This document shows, piece by piece, positions 1-5,562 of a DNA stretch of 10,416 nucleotides. Numbering within the stretch: position 1 is the stretch's first letter; each line of letters starts with the position of its first letter. The stretch comes from an uncultured Collinsella sp. (lineage in GTDB: Bacteria; Actinomycetota; Coriobacteriia; Coriobacteriales; Coriobacteriaceae). Both the position numbers and the translations under genes were made by a program. The notes under the pieces were generated by a model. That model was given only the letters and a program-made list of their open reading frames with translations, did not search any database and had not been told where the DNA came from. The DNA lies in the NCBI GenBank assembly GCA_900552735.1, contig USBA01000056.1:1-10416 (forward strand). Direction: 5' to 3'.

Positions 1-153
1 AACGAGTTGCTCGTCCCATTCATGATGCAAAACACCAACGACTATTTCGAAGGTTACGAGACCGTCCGTTTTGAGAAAGCGTTTCCCGGGACCTATACGA
101 TGAAGATGACCGATCTGCCGGAGCGAAGGCTCTTCAGGTTTGAAGTTAAATAG
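1..153 (+). CDS. C-terminal end of an unrecognised protein (partial)
   Basis: The first frame is open from the window edge to a TAG at 151-153, giving the last 50 residues of a protein that begins outside the window. The end is rich in charged and aromatic residues (it closes with RRLFRFEVK) and has no hydrophobic stretch long enough for a membrane segment, so this part is probably soluble. I recognise no family in so short a piece. Base composition is more AT-rich than dnaX. It converges on the minus-strand gene ending at 228, with 74 bases between the stops. That the frame is real is an inference from its uninterrupted reading and ordinary amino-acid make-up. Confidence 0.5.
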   Translation, partial: NELLVPFMMQNTNDYFEGYETVRFEKAFPGTYTMKMTDLPERRLFRFEVK

Positions 154-176
154 CTCGAAGGCCCTGTTGGGGGAGC

Positions 177-202
177 CTCATCCTACGCTGAAGCGGGATG
201 AG
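177..202. terminator. Hairpin between convergent genes, possible bidirectional terminator
   Basis: CTCATCC (177-183) pairs with GGATGAG (196-202). Inside it CGC (186-188) pairs with GCG (193-195) across a TGAA loop, leaving a two-base bulge (TA, 184-185). The hairpin lies exactly between two facing stop codons, which suits a shared terminator. Neither strand shows a real T-run after the stem, so the call is weak. Confidence 0.35.
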
Positions 203-227
203 ATTCCCTTCGCAGTGGCGCTCGGCC

Positions 228-953
228 CTAGCGCTTCTTCTTGCTCTTCTTCTGCTTGCGCTGCTTGCCCTTGTTGTCCTGGGGCTTGTCGGCCTTGTCG
301 CCCCGCTTGGCCTCGGCGGCAGCCTTCTCGGCCTTCATTTTCTTCTTCTTGGTCTCGATGCGGAGTTTTTTGTTGATACGGGCCTTGAGGAAGGAGCCAA
401 ACTGCTCGGCATCGCCACGGACGAAGGTGTCCTTGGGGATCGTCACGCCCTGGTCGGCGAACATGGCCACAAAGATGCGCTCGCCGTCGAGCACGTGGTC
501 GAGCTTCTCAAACGGGAAGAACTGCGACTTGCCGCTCTTGCCCCAAACCATCAGGCCGTCCTCGTTGGCAGCGACGCGGCGATAGCGGCCACCCATGGAC
601 TCGTCGGCCTCGACGGCGTCGATAAAGTCACGGGCGAGCGTGTGGTGCAGGTTTTTGCTCCACCAGGCCAAAAAGGCGCCGAATACGATCAGGACGACGC
701 CAAACTTGATCCAGTTACCGCCGGCCACCAGCATGCCAATGCCGATCAGCGCGGCAATTGCCGCGGCGACATACAGCGAACCGCGACGCCTGGGCGAGGC
801 GACCAGGCGGGCGAAGTCGGTGACCAGGTCGTTTTCGTACTGGTACTCGTTGAGGTACAGCATGTCGTCGTCGGCTGCGGCCTGCTCCTCGAGCGCGACC
901 TCGACCTGGTCGGCTGCTTCGGAGGGGACGAGGTTGCTCTCTGCGTCTGCCAT
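228..953 (-). CDS. YcxB-like two-helix membrane protein with lysine-rich tail
   Basis: A 241-residue protein. Residues 1-50 are acidic. Two hydrophobic helices follow at about 61-77 and 82-98, ending in an aromatic AWW, and then a soluble domain at about 105-197. That domain contains an EDGL...WGKSGKSQFFPFEKLDHV stretch and a late VTIPKDTFVRGD...FGSFLKARI segment, the pattern of the YcxB-like family of unknown function. Residues 193-241 form a strongly basic tail ending KSKKKR, which could touch nucleic acid or the inner membrane face (inference). Both long segments should be cytoplasmic if the two helices form a hairpin. The ATG at 953 is preceded by AGGAG about ten bases upstream. It diverges from dnaX across 115 bases. 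The family assignment is from remembered motif layout only. Confidence 0.75.
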   Translation of the reverse strand: MADAESNLVPSEAADQVEVALEEQAAADDDMLYLNEYQYENDLVTDFARLVASPRRRGSLYVAAAIAALIGIGMLVAGGNWIKFGVVLIVFGAFLAWWSKNLHHTLARDFIDAVEADESMGGRYRRVAANEDGLMVWGKSGKSQFFPFEKLDHVLDGERIFVAMFADQGVTIPKDTFVRGDAEQFGSFLKARINKKLRIETKKKKMKAEKAAAEAKRGDKADKPQDNKGKQRKQKKSKKKR

Positions 954-1068
954 GCTCTTTGGACTCCTATCGCGGCGGGCTCGCCGTACGGGTTATTATG
1001 AATGCAGTATGCCGTGCGACCGCATGGCCGTCGCGGCAACAAGTCTCAGTATACCCGGGGGAGCACCC
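954..1068. promoter_or_regulatory. Divergent promoter region between the YcxB-like gene and dnaX
   Basis: This 115-base gap must carry the starts for both flanking genes. An AT-rich island at 993-1003 sits in otherwise GC-rich sequence. It offers a -10-like TATTAT on the plus strand (994-999) and CATAAT on the minus strand (1000-995). I see no convincing -35 at 16-18 bases from either. The dnaX ribosome site is GGGGGAG at 1057-1063, five bases before the ATG. No SRP RNA signature is present, although that gene neighbours dnaX in some bacteria. Confidence 0.35.
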
Positions 1069-3552
1069 ATGGAATCGTTGTACCGAAAGTATCGCCCGCT
1101 CACCTTCGACTCCGTGGTGGGCCAGCAGCATATCGTCTCGACGCTCGAGCACGCCATCACCGAGGGGCGCCTGTCCCACGCATACCTGTTCTGCGGACCG
1201 CGCGGCACGGGCAAGACCACCATGGCGCGCATCCTTGCCAAGGCGCTGCTGTGCCGTAATGCCGAGGCAGCGCGCGCCGAGGGCGCAAGCGGGTGCATGC
1301 CCGACGGCACCTGTGAGGAGTGCGAGCTCATCGCCGAGGGCAACCACCCCGATGTCTACGAGCTCGATGCCGCAAGCCGCACGGGCGTGGACAATGTGCG
1401 CGAGGAGATCATCAACTCCGTCAACTTTGCCCCGGTGCGCGGCAAGTACAAGATCTATATCATCGACGAGGTCCACATGCTCTCGACGGCGGCGTTCAAC
1501 GCGCTGCTCAAGACGCTCGAGGAGCCGCCGGCACACGTGATCTTCGTGCTGTGCACCACCGACCCGCAAAAGATTCTGGAGACCATCCTCTCGCGCTGCC
1601 AGCGCTTCGATTTCCACCGCATCAGCAACGAGGATATCGAACATCGCTTGTCCTACGTGTGTGAGCAGGAGGGCTTCGATTACGACGACGAGGCGCTCGC
1701 CATCGTGGCGCGCCATGCCAAGGGAGGTATGCGCGACGCGCTTTCCACGCTGGAGCAGCTGAGCGTTTTTGGCAACGGCGCCGTGCACGCGGACGATGCC
1801 CGCTCGCTTTTGGGCGAGGTTTCGGACCAGATCCTGGGCGAGTTTGCCCGCGCTATTGCCGAGCGTGATATTGCTGAACTCTATGGGCTCATTCGCGCAC
1901 AGGTCGAGGAGGGCAATGATCTGCTTGAGCTGACGCGCGACCTGGTGGCGCATGTGCGCGACGTGTATGTGGCCTGCGTTGCCGGTGCCCGTGCCGAGCT
2001 GTTTGAGGGCGGGGCCGAGCAGGCCGAGGCGCTTGCTGCCGAGGCTGCTGCCTTTGGCGAGCATCCGGCCGACCGTCTGGCCCGCGTGCTGACGGTGCTC
2101 GACGATGCCGCGTTGGAGATGAGGGGCGCGAGCGATGTGCGCCTGGTGCTCGAGATCGCCTGCACGCGCCTGGCACGTCCCGAGGCTGATATAACGATTG
2201 AGGCATTGGCCGAGCGCGTGGCACGCCTGGAGGCCATGGTTGCCAATGCCGCGGTGCCGGCGAGCGTGGCTGCTGCTCAGGCCGCCGCGCCTGCAGCATC
2301 CGTACCCGCTGCCGCCCAGCAGCCGACGCTTATCTCGGGTGCCCGAGCCGCTACTCCGGCGGCATCTGCTACCACCGCTGATACGTCCGCGCGCCAGGGC
2401 GGTATGCCTTGGGACCGTGGTGCTGCCGCTCCGGCGGCTCAGCCGGCGTCTCGTGCTGCGTCCGTGTCGGCTTCCAAGCCTGCAGCGTCTGCACCTCAGT
2501 CTGCGCCGGCTCCGACGCCTCAGCCCGTTGCAGCCCCCGCGCCTGCCACCGCTCCGGCACCTAAGCCCCAGCCCAATACCGCCGCCCAGGTTGCTGCCGC
2601 TGGTGCCGCCGAGACCCCCGCGGTCGAGGACGCCGGTGAGCTCCAGCGCAAATGGGCCGAGGTCGTCGAGCGCGTCAAGGCCCAACAACCTTCTTATGCG
2701 GCTCTCCTGTTGAACGCTCGCGCTACGGCAGACGATGGTTCTAAGCTCACGGTTTCGTTCCCCGCGGGCTCGACCTTTGCTATCAAGATGCTCGGTCGCG
2801 CCGACACACAGTCGGTGGTTCTGCCGACAGTCAGTGCGGTCTTCGGTCGTCGTACCGTCGACTATGTCCTGGATGGGGGTGGCACGCCGGCTCCTCAACA
2901 TGAGGAGCATTCTCCATCTGCACGGGCTGCGGTATCTGCGGACCCGCAACCCGTGTCCTCGGCGGCCCCTGCATCCTCGAGCGCCAGCGCTCCGCAGCAG
3001 CAAGCGACGCCGGTGATGGCACCGACCCCGTCGGCGCCTAAGCCCGCCACGCCCAAACCGGCCGCTCCGGCTCCCGCGCCCAAGCCCGCTGCCGCGCCTG
3101 CGCCCAAGTCATCCGACCTGGCTAAGGCCCCCTGGCTGCGCTCCGACAACCCTGCCGGCGCTCCCGCTACGGGCAAGCTCCCGACCGAGCCCGCGCCCCG
3201 TGCGCCCGAGCGCTCTGCCGCCCCCAAATCTCAGCCTGCCGCGTCGTCTGCGCTGTGGGAATCCGAGCAGGTTCCCTACGACGATGCCATGGTCGGCGGT
3301 TTTGCTGCCGATGCCGGCGGGGACGATCTGCCGCCGTTCGACGTGCCGGGTGCGGCGTCCGCGCCCAAGCCCGCTGCAGCTGCCCCCAAAGAGGAGGACG
3401 CCCCCGCTGCCCCTTGGGAGTCCAACCCAGGCGCGGGCAGCCCCTTCGGCCATCAGGGCGCAGCCCCGAGCATCCCGCAGACCGAGGACGAGGCCAAAGC
3501 CCTCATCCGCAGCGTCTTCGGCCAGGCCACCATCTTCAAGCCGGTGGAGTAG
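1069..3552 (+). CDS. dnaX: DNA polymerase III clamp-loader subunit gamma/tau
   Basis: DnaX is the ATPase motor of the clamp loader, placing the beta clamp on primed DNA at the fork. The protein has 827 residues. It shows YRKYRP at 5-10, Walker A GPRGTGKT at 43-50, zinc-module cysteines C62, C76, C82 and C85, Walker B IIDEVHML at 131-138, a sensor-1 CTTDPQK near 162, the SRC motif at 175-177, and GGMRDALS in the lid. Domain III follows to about residue 365. After that come two long Pro/Ala-rich disordered stretches (about 395-520 and 606-800) around a small folded domain at about 523-600. It ends with a conserved-looking helix, EDEAKALIRSVFGQA. The ATG at 1069 follows GGGGGAG; upstream in-frame starts (such as 595) have no such support and run over the divergent gene. 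I see no A-rich slippery heptamer that would make a short gamma form. It is longer than E. coli tau (643 residues) because of the linkers. Confidence 0.97.
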   Translation: MESLYRKYRPLTFDSVVGQQHIVSTLEHAITEGRLSHAYLFCGPRGTGKTTMARILAKALLCRNAEAARAEGASGCMPDGTCEECELIAEGNHPDVYELDAASRTGVDNVREEIINSVNFAPVRGKYKIYIIDEVHMLSTAAFNALLKTLEEPPAHVIFVLCTTDPQKILETILSRCQRFDFHRISNEDIEHRLSYVCEQEGFDYDDEALAIVARHAKGGMRDALSTLEQLSVFGNGAVHADDARSLLGEVSDQILGEFARAIAERDIAELYGLIRAQVEEGNDLLELTRDLVAHVRDVYVACVAGARAELFEGGAEQAEALAAEAAAFGEHPADRLARVLTVLDDAALEMRGASDVRLVLEIACTRLARPEADITIEALAERVARLEAMVANAAVPASVAAAQAAAPAASVPAAAQQPTLISGARAATPAASATTADTSARQGGMPWDRGAAAPAAQPASRAASVSASKPAASAPQSAPAPTPQPVAAPAPATAPAPKPQPNTAAQVAAAGAAETPAVEDAGELQRKWAEVVERVKAQQPSYAALLLNARATADDGSKLTVSFPAGSTFAIKMLGRADTQSVVLPTVSAVFGRRTVDYVLDGGGTPAPQHEEHSPSARAAVSADPQPVSSAAPASSSASAPQQQATPVMAPTPSAPKPATPKPAAPAPAPKPAAAPAPKSSDLAKAPWLRSDNPAGAPATGKLPTEPAPRAPERSAAPKSQPAASSALWESEQVPYDDAMVGGFAADAGGDDLPPFDVPGAASAPKPAAAAPKEEDAPAAPWESNPGAGSPFGHQGAAPSIPQTEDEAKALIRSVFGQATIFKPVE
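3074..3092 (+). repeat. 19-base direct repeat, copy 1, in the dnaX linker
   Basis: A 19-base string at 3074-3092 is repeated exactly at 3359-3377 and encodes an APKPAA unit each time. It reflects low-complexity codon use in the Pro/Ala linker and could allow length changes by slippage or recombination. The second copy is 285 bases downstream, in the same reading frame. Confidence 0.7.
3359..3377 (+). repeat. 19-base direct repeat, copy 2, in the dnaX linker
   Basis: This is an exact copy of 3074-3092 in the same frame, again reading APKPAA. Recombination between the copies would remove 285 bases (95 codons) of linker without breaking the frame. Confidence 0.7.
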
Positions 3553-3573
3553 CTGCGCGGGCGGGCATACTGC

Positions 3574-4047
3574 TCAAGAAGAGAACTCTTTGTCCGGGCG
3601 CATCTGTATTTCGGACATGTGTAATGTGGTGCCGCGTATATCGCATTCGAGTAGACAGGTACGTGACGGTCGGCCTAGGATGCTGAGGTCGATACGATAC
3701 GTTGCATGGCTGTCCGCGTACTCGACTTGCTCGGCGCTGACGGTTGCTCCGATTGTCGAGAAAACGCCTAGTTCGGCATCGACAATCTTGGAGTTCTTTA
3801 TCTTGACCTTGAACTCTTGGTAGAGGGATGGGCTGTTGTAGTAAACGGTTCGGGTTCCGTCGGTGCACTCATCGGTCGCTTCCCATTTGACGACGGGCTG
3901 GCCCGAGCTGGCTATTAGCAGTTCTGCTCCAAAGGATATAGCATGGGTGATGGCAACCAACAATGCCCAGCCGACAAAGAGATAGAGAACAAAATATGCA
4001 GCGGGGTGTTTTGAGCGGATGTTTTGGAGCGCGTCGGGGGCATTCAT
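3574..4047 (-). CDS. Unrecognised single-pass membrane protein
   Basis: A 157-residue protein of no family I recognise. One strongly hydrophobic segment lies at about 17-46, after a short N-terminus with several charges. A soluble domain of about 110 residues follows, beta-rich in appearance (alternating KVKIKNSKIVDAELGVFS and ATYRIDLSIL) with cysteines at 61, 131 and 135. Positive charges before the helix suggest the domain faces outward, but this is weak. The ATG at 4047 is preceded by GGAGGT (4058-4053) five bases upstream, a perfect Shine-Dalgarno sequence. The gene converges on dnaX with only 21 bases between stops and no visible terminator. It is clearly AT-richer than its neighbours, which suggests later arrival or low expression. 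A perfect TATAAT and an operator-like inverted repeat lie just upstream. Confidence 0.75.
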   Translation of the reverse strand: MNAPDALQNIRSKHPAAYFVLYLFVGWALLVAITHAISFGAELLIASSGQPVVKWEATDECTDGTRTVYYNSPSLYQEFKVKIKNSKIVDAELGVFSTIGATVSAEQVEYADSHATYRIDLSILGRPSRTCLLECDIRGTTLHMSEIQMRPDKEFSS

Positions 4048-4060
4048 GGGGTACCTCCAA

Positions 4061-4078
4061 ATTGCTATCTATGGCAAT
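4061..4078. promoter_or_regulatory. Operator-like inverted repeat at the start of the orphan membrane gene
   Basis: ATTGCTAT (4061-4068) faces ATGGCAAT (4071-4078) around a CT centre, with one mismatched pair (G-T as RNA). Given the TATAAT at 4087-4082 on the minus strand, transcription would start near 4075, inside the repeat. That is the usual position of a repressor site. The site role is inferred; the repeat is seen. Confidence 0.45.
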
Positions 4079-4081
4079 CAA

Positions 4082-4087
4082 ATTATA
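4082..4087 (-). promoter_or_regulatory. Perfect TATAAT -10 box for the minus-strand membrane gene
   Basis: Read on the minus strand, 4087-4082 is TATAAT, 34 bases before the start codon at 4047. The 17-base-upstream position reads AGGTGG, so no good -35 is present and an activator or alternative contacts may be needed. Confidence 0.55.
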
Positions 4088-4103
4088 CCCCACCGTCATG
4101 AGC

Positions 4104-4121
4104 GCCACCTCGAGTGGTGGC
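4104..4121. other. GC-rich hairpin in the 4048-4386 gap
   Basis: GCCACC (4104-4109) pairs with GGTGGC (4116-4121) around a six-base loop. It lies just upstream of the TATAAT on the minus strand, where the -35 region would be, so it may be a protein site or simply a stable fold. There is no T-run on either side to make it a terminator. Confidence 0.35.
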
Positions 4122-4191
4122 TCGGCATTTAGCCATTTAGTGGTACGCATTAAATGTCGGATTCCGGCTCTACAAGATTTAGCTTTCAATC

Positions 4192-4225
4192 TTATGCAGA
4201 TGCGAATTATGCAACTTTGCATAAT
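4192..4225. promoter_or_regulatory. Perfect 9-2-9 inverted repeat with a third half-site
   Basis: ATTATGCAA (4206-4214) and TTGCATAAT (4217-4225) are exact inverted copies around CT. A further TTATGCA half-site lies at 4192-4198, 15 bases start-to-start from the matching half-site at 4207. The AT-rich symmetry is typical of a binding site for a dimeric regulator. It stands about 80 bases upstream of the proposed ybaB promoter and about 120 bases upstream of the orphan gene's start point, so either could be its target. I do not recognise the regulator. Confidence 0.5.
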
Positions 4226-4302
4226 CATTGGGTGCGGTCTGCACTCAGGACATGTATATCGACTGAGGTAGCGTGACCGCCCCGCTTGCTGGCCTCGCGC
4301 CG

Positions 4303-4311
4303 TGGTACGAT
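4303..4311 (+). promoter_or_regulatory. Extended -10 promoter candidate for ybaB-recR
   Basis: TGGTACGAT at 4303-4311 matches the extended -10 pattern TGN followed by TAnnnT, and T-rich sequence follows it. No clear -35 is seen, which is common with extended -10 promoters. Transcription would start near 4318, giving a leader of about 69 bases before the ybaB ATG. Confidence 0.5.
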
Positions 4312-4330
4312 TTTTGAGTTTGAAAGTCCC

Positions 4331-4367
4331 GCCGCGCCCCGGCTGCCCTTGCAGCTCGTTGCGCGGC
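4331..4367 (+). promoter_or_regulatory. Stem-loop in the ybaB leader
   Basis: GCCGCGC (4331-4337) pairs with GCGCGGC (4361-4367). Inside, GCTGC (4342-4346) pairs with GCAGC (4351-4355) around a CCTT loop. The fold ends eight bases before the AAAGGAG ribosome site (4375-4381), so it may stabilise the 5' end or affect translation. No T-run follows, so it is not an intrinsic terminator. Confidence 0.45.
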
Positions 4368-4386
4368 CGCACGCAAAGGAGCCATC

Positions 4387-4707
4387 ATGGCCGGTATGAA
4401 CATGCAGCAGATGATGAAGCAGGCTCGCAAGATGCAGGAGCAGCTTGCCGCCGCGCAGGAGAACCTCAAGTCCCAGACCGTCGACGCCTCTGCCGGCGGC
4501 GGCATGGTCAAGGTGACCGTTAACGGCGAGATGGAGCTCGTCAACCTCACCATCGACCCCGATGCCCTCGATCCCGAGGACGTCGATATGCTGCAGGACA
4601 TGATCATGGCTGCTGTTAACGAGGCCGTTCGCGGCGTCAACGAGCTCGCCAACAAGCAGATGGGCGCCATCACCGGCGGCCTCAACATCCCGGGCATGCC
4701 GTTCTAA
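4387..4707 (+). CDS. ybaB: YbaB/EbfC family nucleoid-associated protein
   Basis: A 106-residue protein, the normal length for this DNA-binding family, which forms dimers and is nearly always found beside dnaX and recR. It opens with the methionine-rich helix MNMQQMMKQARKMQEQL. A beta-sheet core follows (GGGMVKVTVNGEMELVNLTIDP at about 38-59), then a helix with NEAVRGVNELANKQMGAITGG, ending NIPGMPF. AAAGGAG lies five bases before the ATG. recR begins 13 bases after its stop, so the two are probably one transcript. Family members bind DNA as tweezer-like dimers and are linked to nucleoid organisation or repair; the exact role here is unknown. Confidence 0.96.
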   Translation: MAGMNMQQMMKQARKMQEQLAAAQENLKSQTVDASAGGGMVKVTVNGEMELVNLTIDPDALDPEDVDMLQDMIMAAVNEAVRGVNELANKQMGAITGGLNIPGMPF

Positions 4708-4720
4708 GACACACATATAT

Positions 4721-5317
4721 ATGAGCGCGAATCACAGTCTGCAAAAACTGCTCGATGAGCTGGGTCGTCTGCCGGGCATTGGTCCCAAGTCGGCCCAGCG
4801 CATCGCCTATTACCTGTTGGAGGCCGACGCCGAGGAGGCGCGCCGCCTGGCCGAGGCCATCCTGGAGGTCAAGCAGGAGGTCCACTTTTGCAGCCGCTGC
4901 TTTAACTACGCCACGGCCGACGAGTGCTCCATCTGCCAGGACCCGATGCGCGATACCACTCGCATTTGCGTTGTGGGCGAGCCGCGCGACGTCCAGGCGA
5001 TCGAGCGCACGGGCAGCTACCACGGCCTCTACCACGTATTGGGCGGTGTGATCAGCCCCATGGACAAGATTGGTCCCGAGCAGTTGCACATCCGCGAGCT
5101 GCTGGCACGCTTGGGCCACGAGGACATCCACGAGGTCATCATCGCCACCAACCCCAATATTGAGGGCGAGACCACGGCGAGCTACCTGGCCCGCACTATC
5201 AAGCCGCTGGGCGTCGAGGTATCGCGTCTGGCAAGCGGCCTTCCCGTGGGCGGCGACCTGGAGTATGCCGACGAGCTTACGCTTGGGCGCGCCATCGAGG
5301 CCCGTCGCGCGATTTAG
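4721..5317 (+). CDS. recR: Recombination mediator protein RecR
   Basis: A 198-residue protein, the standard RecR length. RecR works with RecO (and RecF) to load RecA onto gapped DNA coated by SSB. It shows a helix-hairpin-helix with LPGIGPKSAQRIAYYLL at 17-33, a C4 zinc finger (C57, C60, C69, C72), and a TOPRIM domain from about 80 to 175 that begins ICVVGEPRD and contains NPNIEGE at 144-150. The end EYADELTLGRAIEARR is the usual RecR C-terminus. The start at 4721 fits the family length, yet no Shine-Dalgarno sequence lies in the 13 bases after ybaB (they read ACACATATAT before the ATG). Translation may be coupled to ybaB or depend on the unstructured A/T-rich leader. Confidence 0.97.
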   Translation: MSANHSLQKLLDELGRLPGIGPKSAQRIAYYLLEADAEEARRLAEAILEVKQEVHFCSRCFNYATADECSICQDPMRDTTRICVVGEPRDVQAIERTGSYHGLYHVLGGVISPMDKIGPEQLHIRELLARLGHEDIHEVIIATNPNIEGETTASYLARTIKPLGVEVSRLASGLPVGGDLEYADELTLGRAIEARRAI

Positions 5318-5354
5318 GTGGCGAGCCTGCTCCTGCCGTATGTTTTCCTCGCGA

Positions 5355-5384
5355 CGCACGGGGTAGTCATAATTTCCCCGTGCG
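5355..5384 (+). terminator. Probable terminator hairpin after recR
   Basis: CGCACGGGG (5355-5363) pairs perfectly with CCCCGTGCG (5376-5384) around a 12-base loop, 38 bases after the recR stop. A loose T-rich stretch (TTTGTTGT, 5393-5400) follows about nine bases later. The stem is strong, but the T tract is displaced and weak. Confidence 0.55.
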
Positions 5385-5392
5385 ACTGTGAG

Positions 5393-5408
5393 TTTGTTGT
5401 GCAACAAA
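5393..5408. promoter_or_regulatory. Inverted repeat containing GTTGTGCAAC, distal site
   Basis: TTTGTTG (5393-5399) and CAACAAA (5402-5408) are exact inverted copies around TG. The core GTTGTGCAAC (5396-5405) recurs as GTTGCGCAAC at 5469-5478, 73 bases downstream centre to centre. Both lie upstream of the kinase operon, which suggests a two-site operator. Confidence 0.5.
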
Positions 5409-5433
5409 GATGCTTCGTATCCGCTTATCGCAT

Positions 5434-5453
5434 GGATGCTTCCGCTCGCATCC
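5434..5453 (+). terminator. Weak hairpin followed by TTAATTT
   Basis: GGATGC (5434-5439) pairs with GCATCC (5448-5453) around an eight-base loop, followed by TTAATTT. It could be a second, weak terminator for recR, or spacer sequence between the two GTTGYGCAAC sites. The GATGCTTC at 5435 also occurs at 5409. Confidence 0.3.
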
Positions 5454-5468
5454 TTAATTTGCCCATTC

Positions 5469-5478
5469 GTTGCGCAAC
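5469..5478. promoter_or_regulatory. GTTGCGCAAC palindrome overlapping the -35 region
   Basis: This perfect 10-base palindrome includes TTGCGC (5470-5475), which could serve as a poor -35 box 19 bases from the TACACT at 5495. A protein bound here would compete with or recruit RNA polymerase. It pairs with the sister site at 5396-5405. Confidence 0.45.
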
Positions 5479-5491
5479 CTTTTTGGCTCGC

Positions 5492-5500
5492 TGATACACT
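5492..5500 (+). promoter_or_regulatory. Extended -10 promoter for the membrane protein-kinase-FHA operon
   Basis: TGATACACT at 5492-5500 fits TGN plus TAnnnT. Transcription would begin near 5507, about 56 bases before the ATG at 5563. The same promoter style (TGGTACGAT) is seen before ybaB. Confidence 0.5.
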
Positions 5501-5562
5501 CAAATATGGATTCGAATGAATGCGTCGCTCCCGAGCGGCGTGTTTTTGTTGGAGGAGAACGC

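Noticed and set aside
198..1001. 267-residue plus-strand frame over the YcxB-like gene
   Set aside because: Leu/Val-rich complement of the lysine-rich tail and following domain; the minus-strand gene has a good ribosome site and a recognisable family layout.
595..1068. Upstream in-frame extension of dnaX from 595
   Set aside because: It would overlap the divergent gene and add 158 residues before the conserved MESLYRKYRP start; the ATG at 1069 has its own ribosome site.
954..1068. SRP RNA gene upstream of dnaX
   Set aside because: The conserved GGAAGGAAGCAGC-type loop is absent and the gap is too short and unstructured.
967..3003. 678-residue open frame antisense to dnaX
   Set aside because: Shadow of dnaX caused by high GC at third positions; composition is Arg/Gly-rich and matches no family, while dnaX has every catalytic motif.
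2260..3500. Programmed frameshift site in dnaX for a short gamma form
   Set aside because: No A-rich slippery heptamer was found; the linker region is almost free of A runs.
5506..5520. TTCGAAT as a tRNA T-loop
   Set aside because: No flanking G-stem, acceptor stem or CCA context; the sequence leads into a protein gene.
5470..5562. TTG start for the first operon gene
   Set aside because: It overlaps the palindrome and promoter region and lacks a ribosome site; the ATG at 5563 has GGAGGAG at ideal distance.
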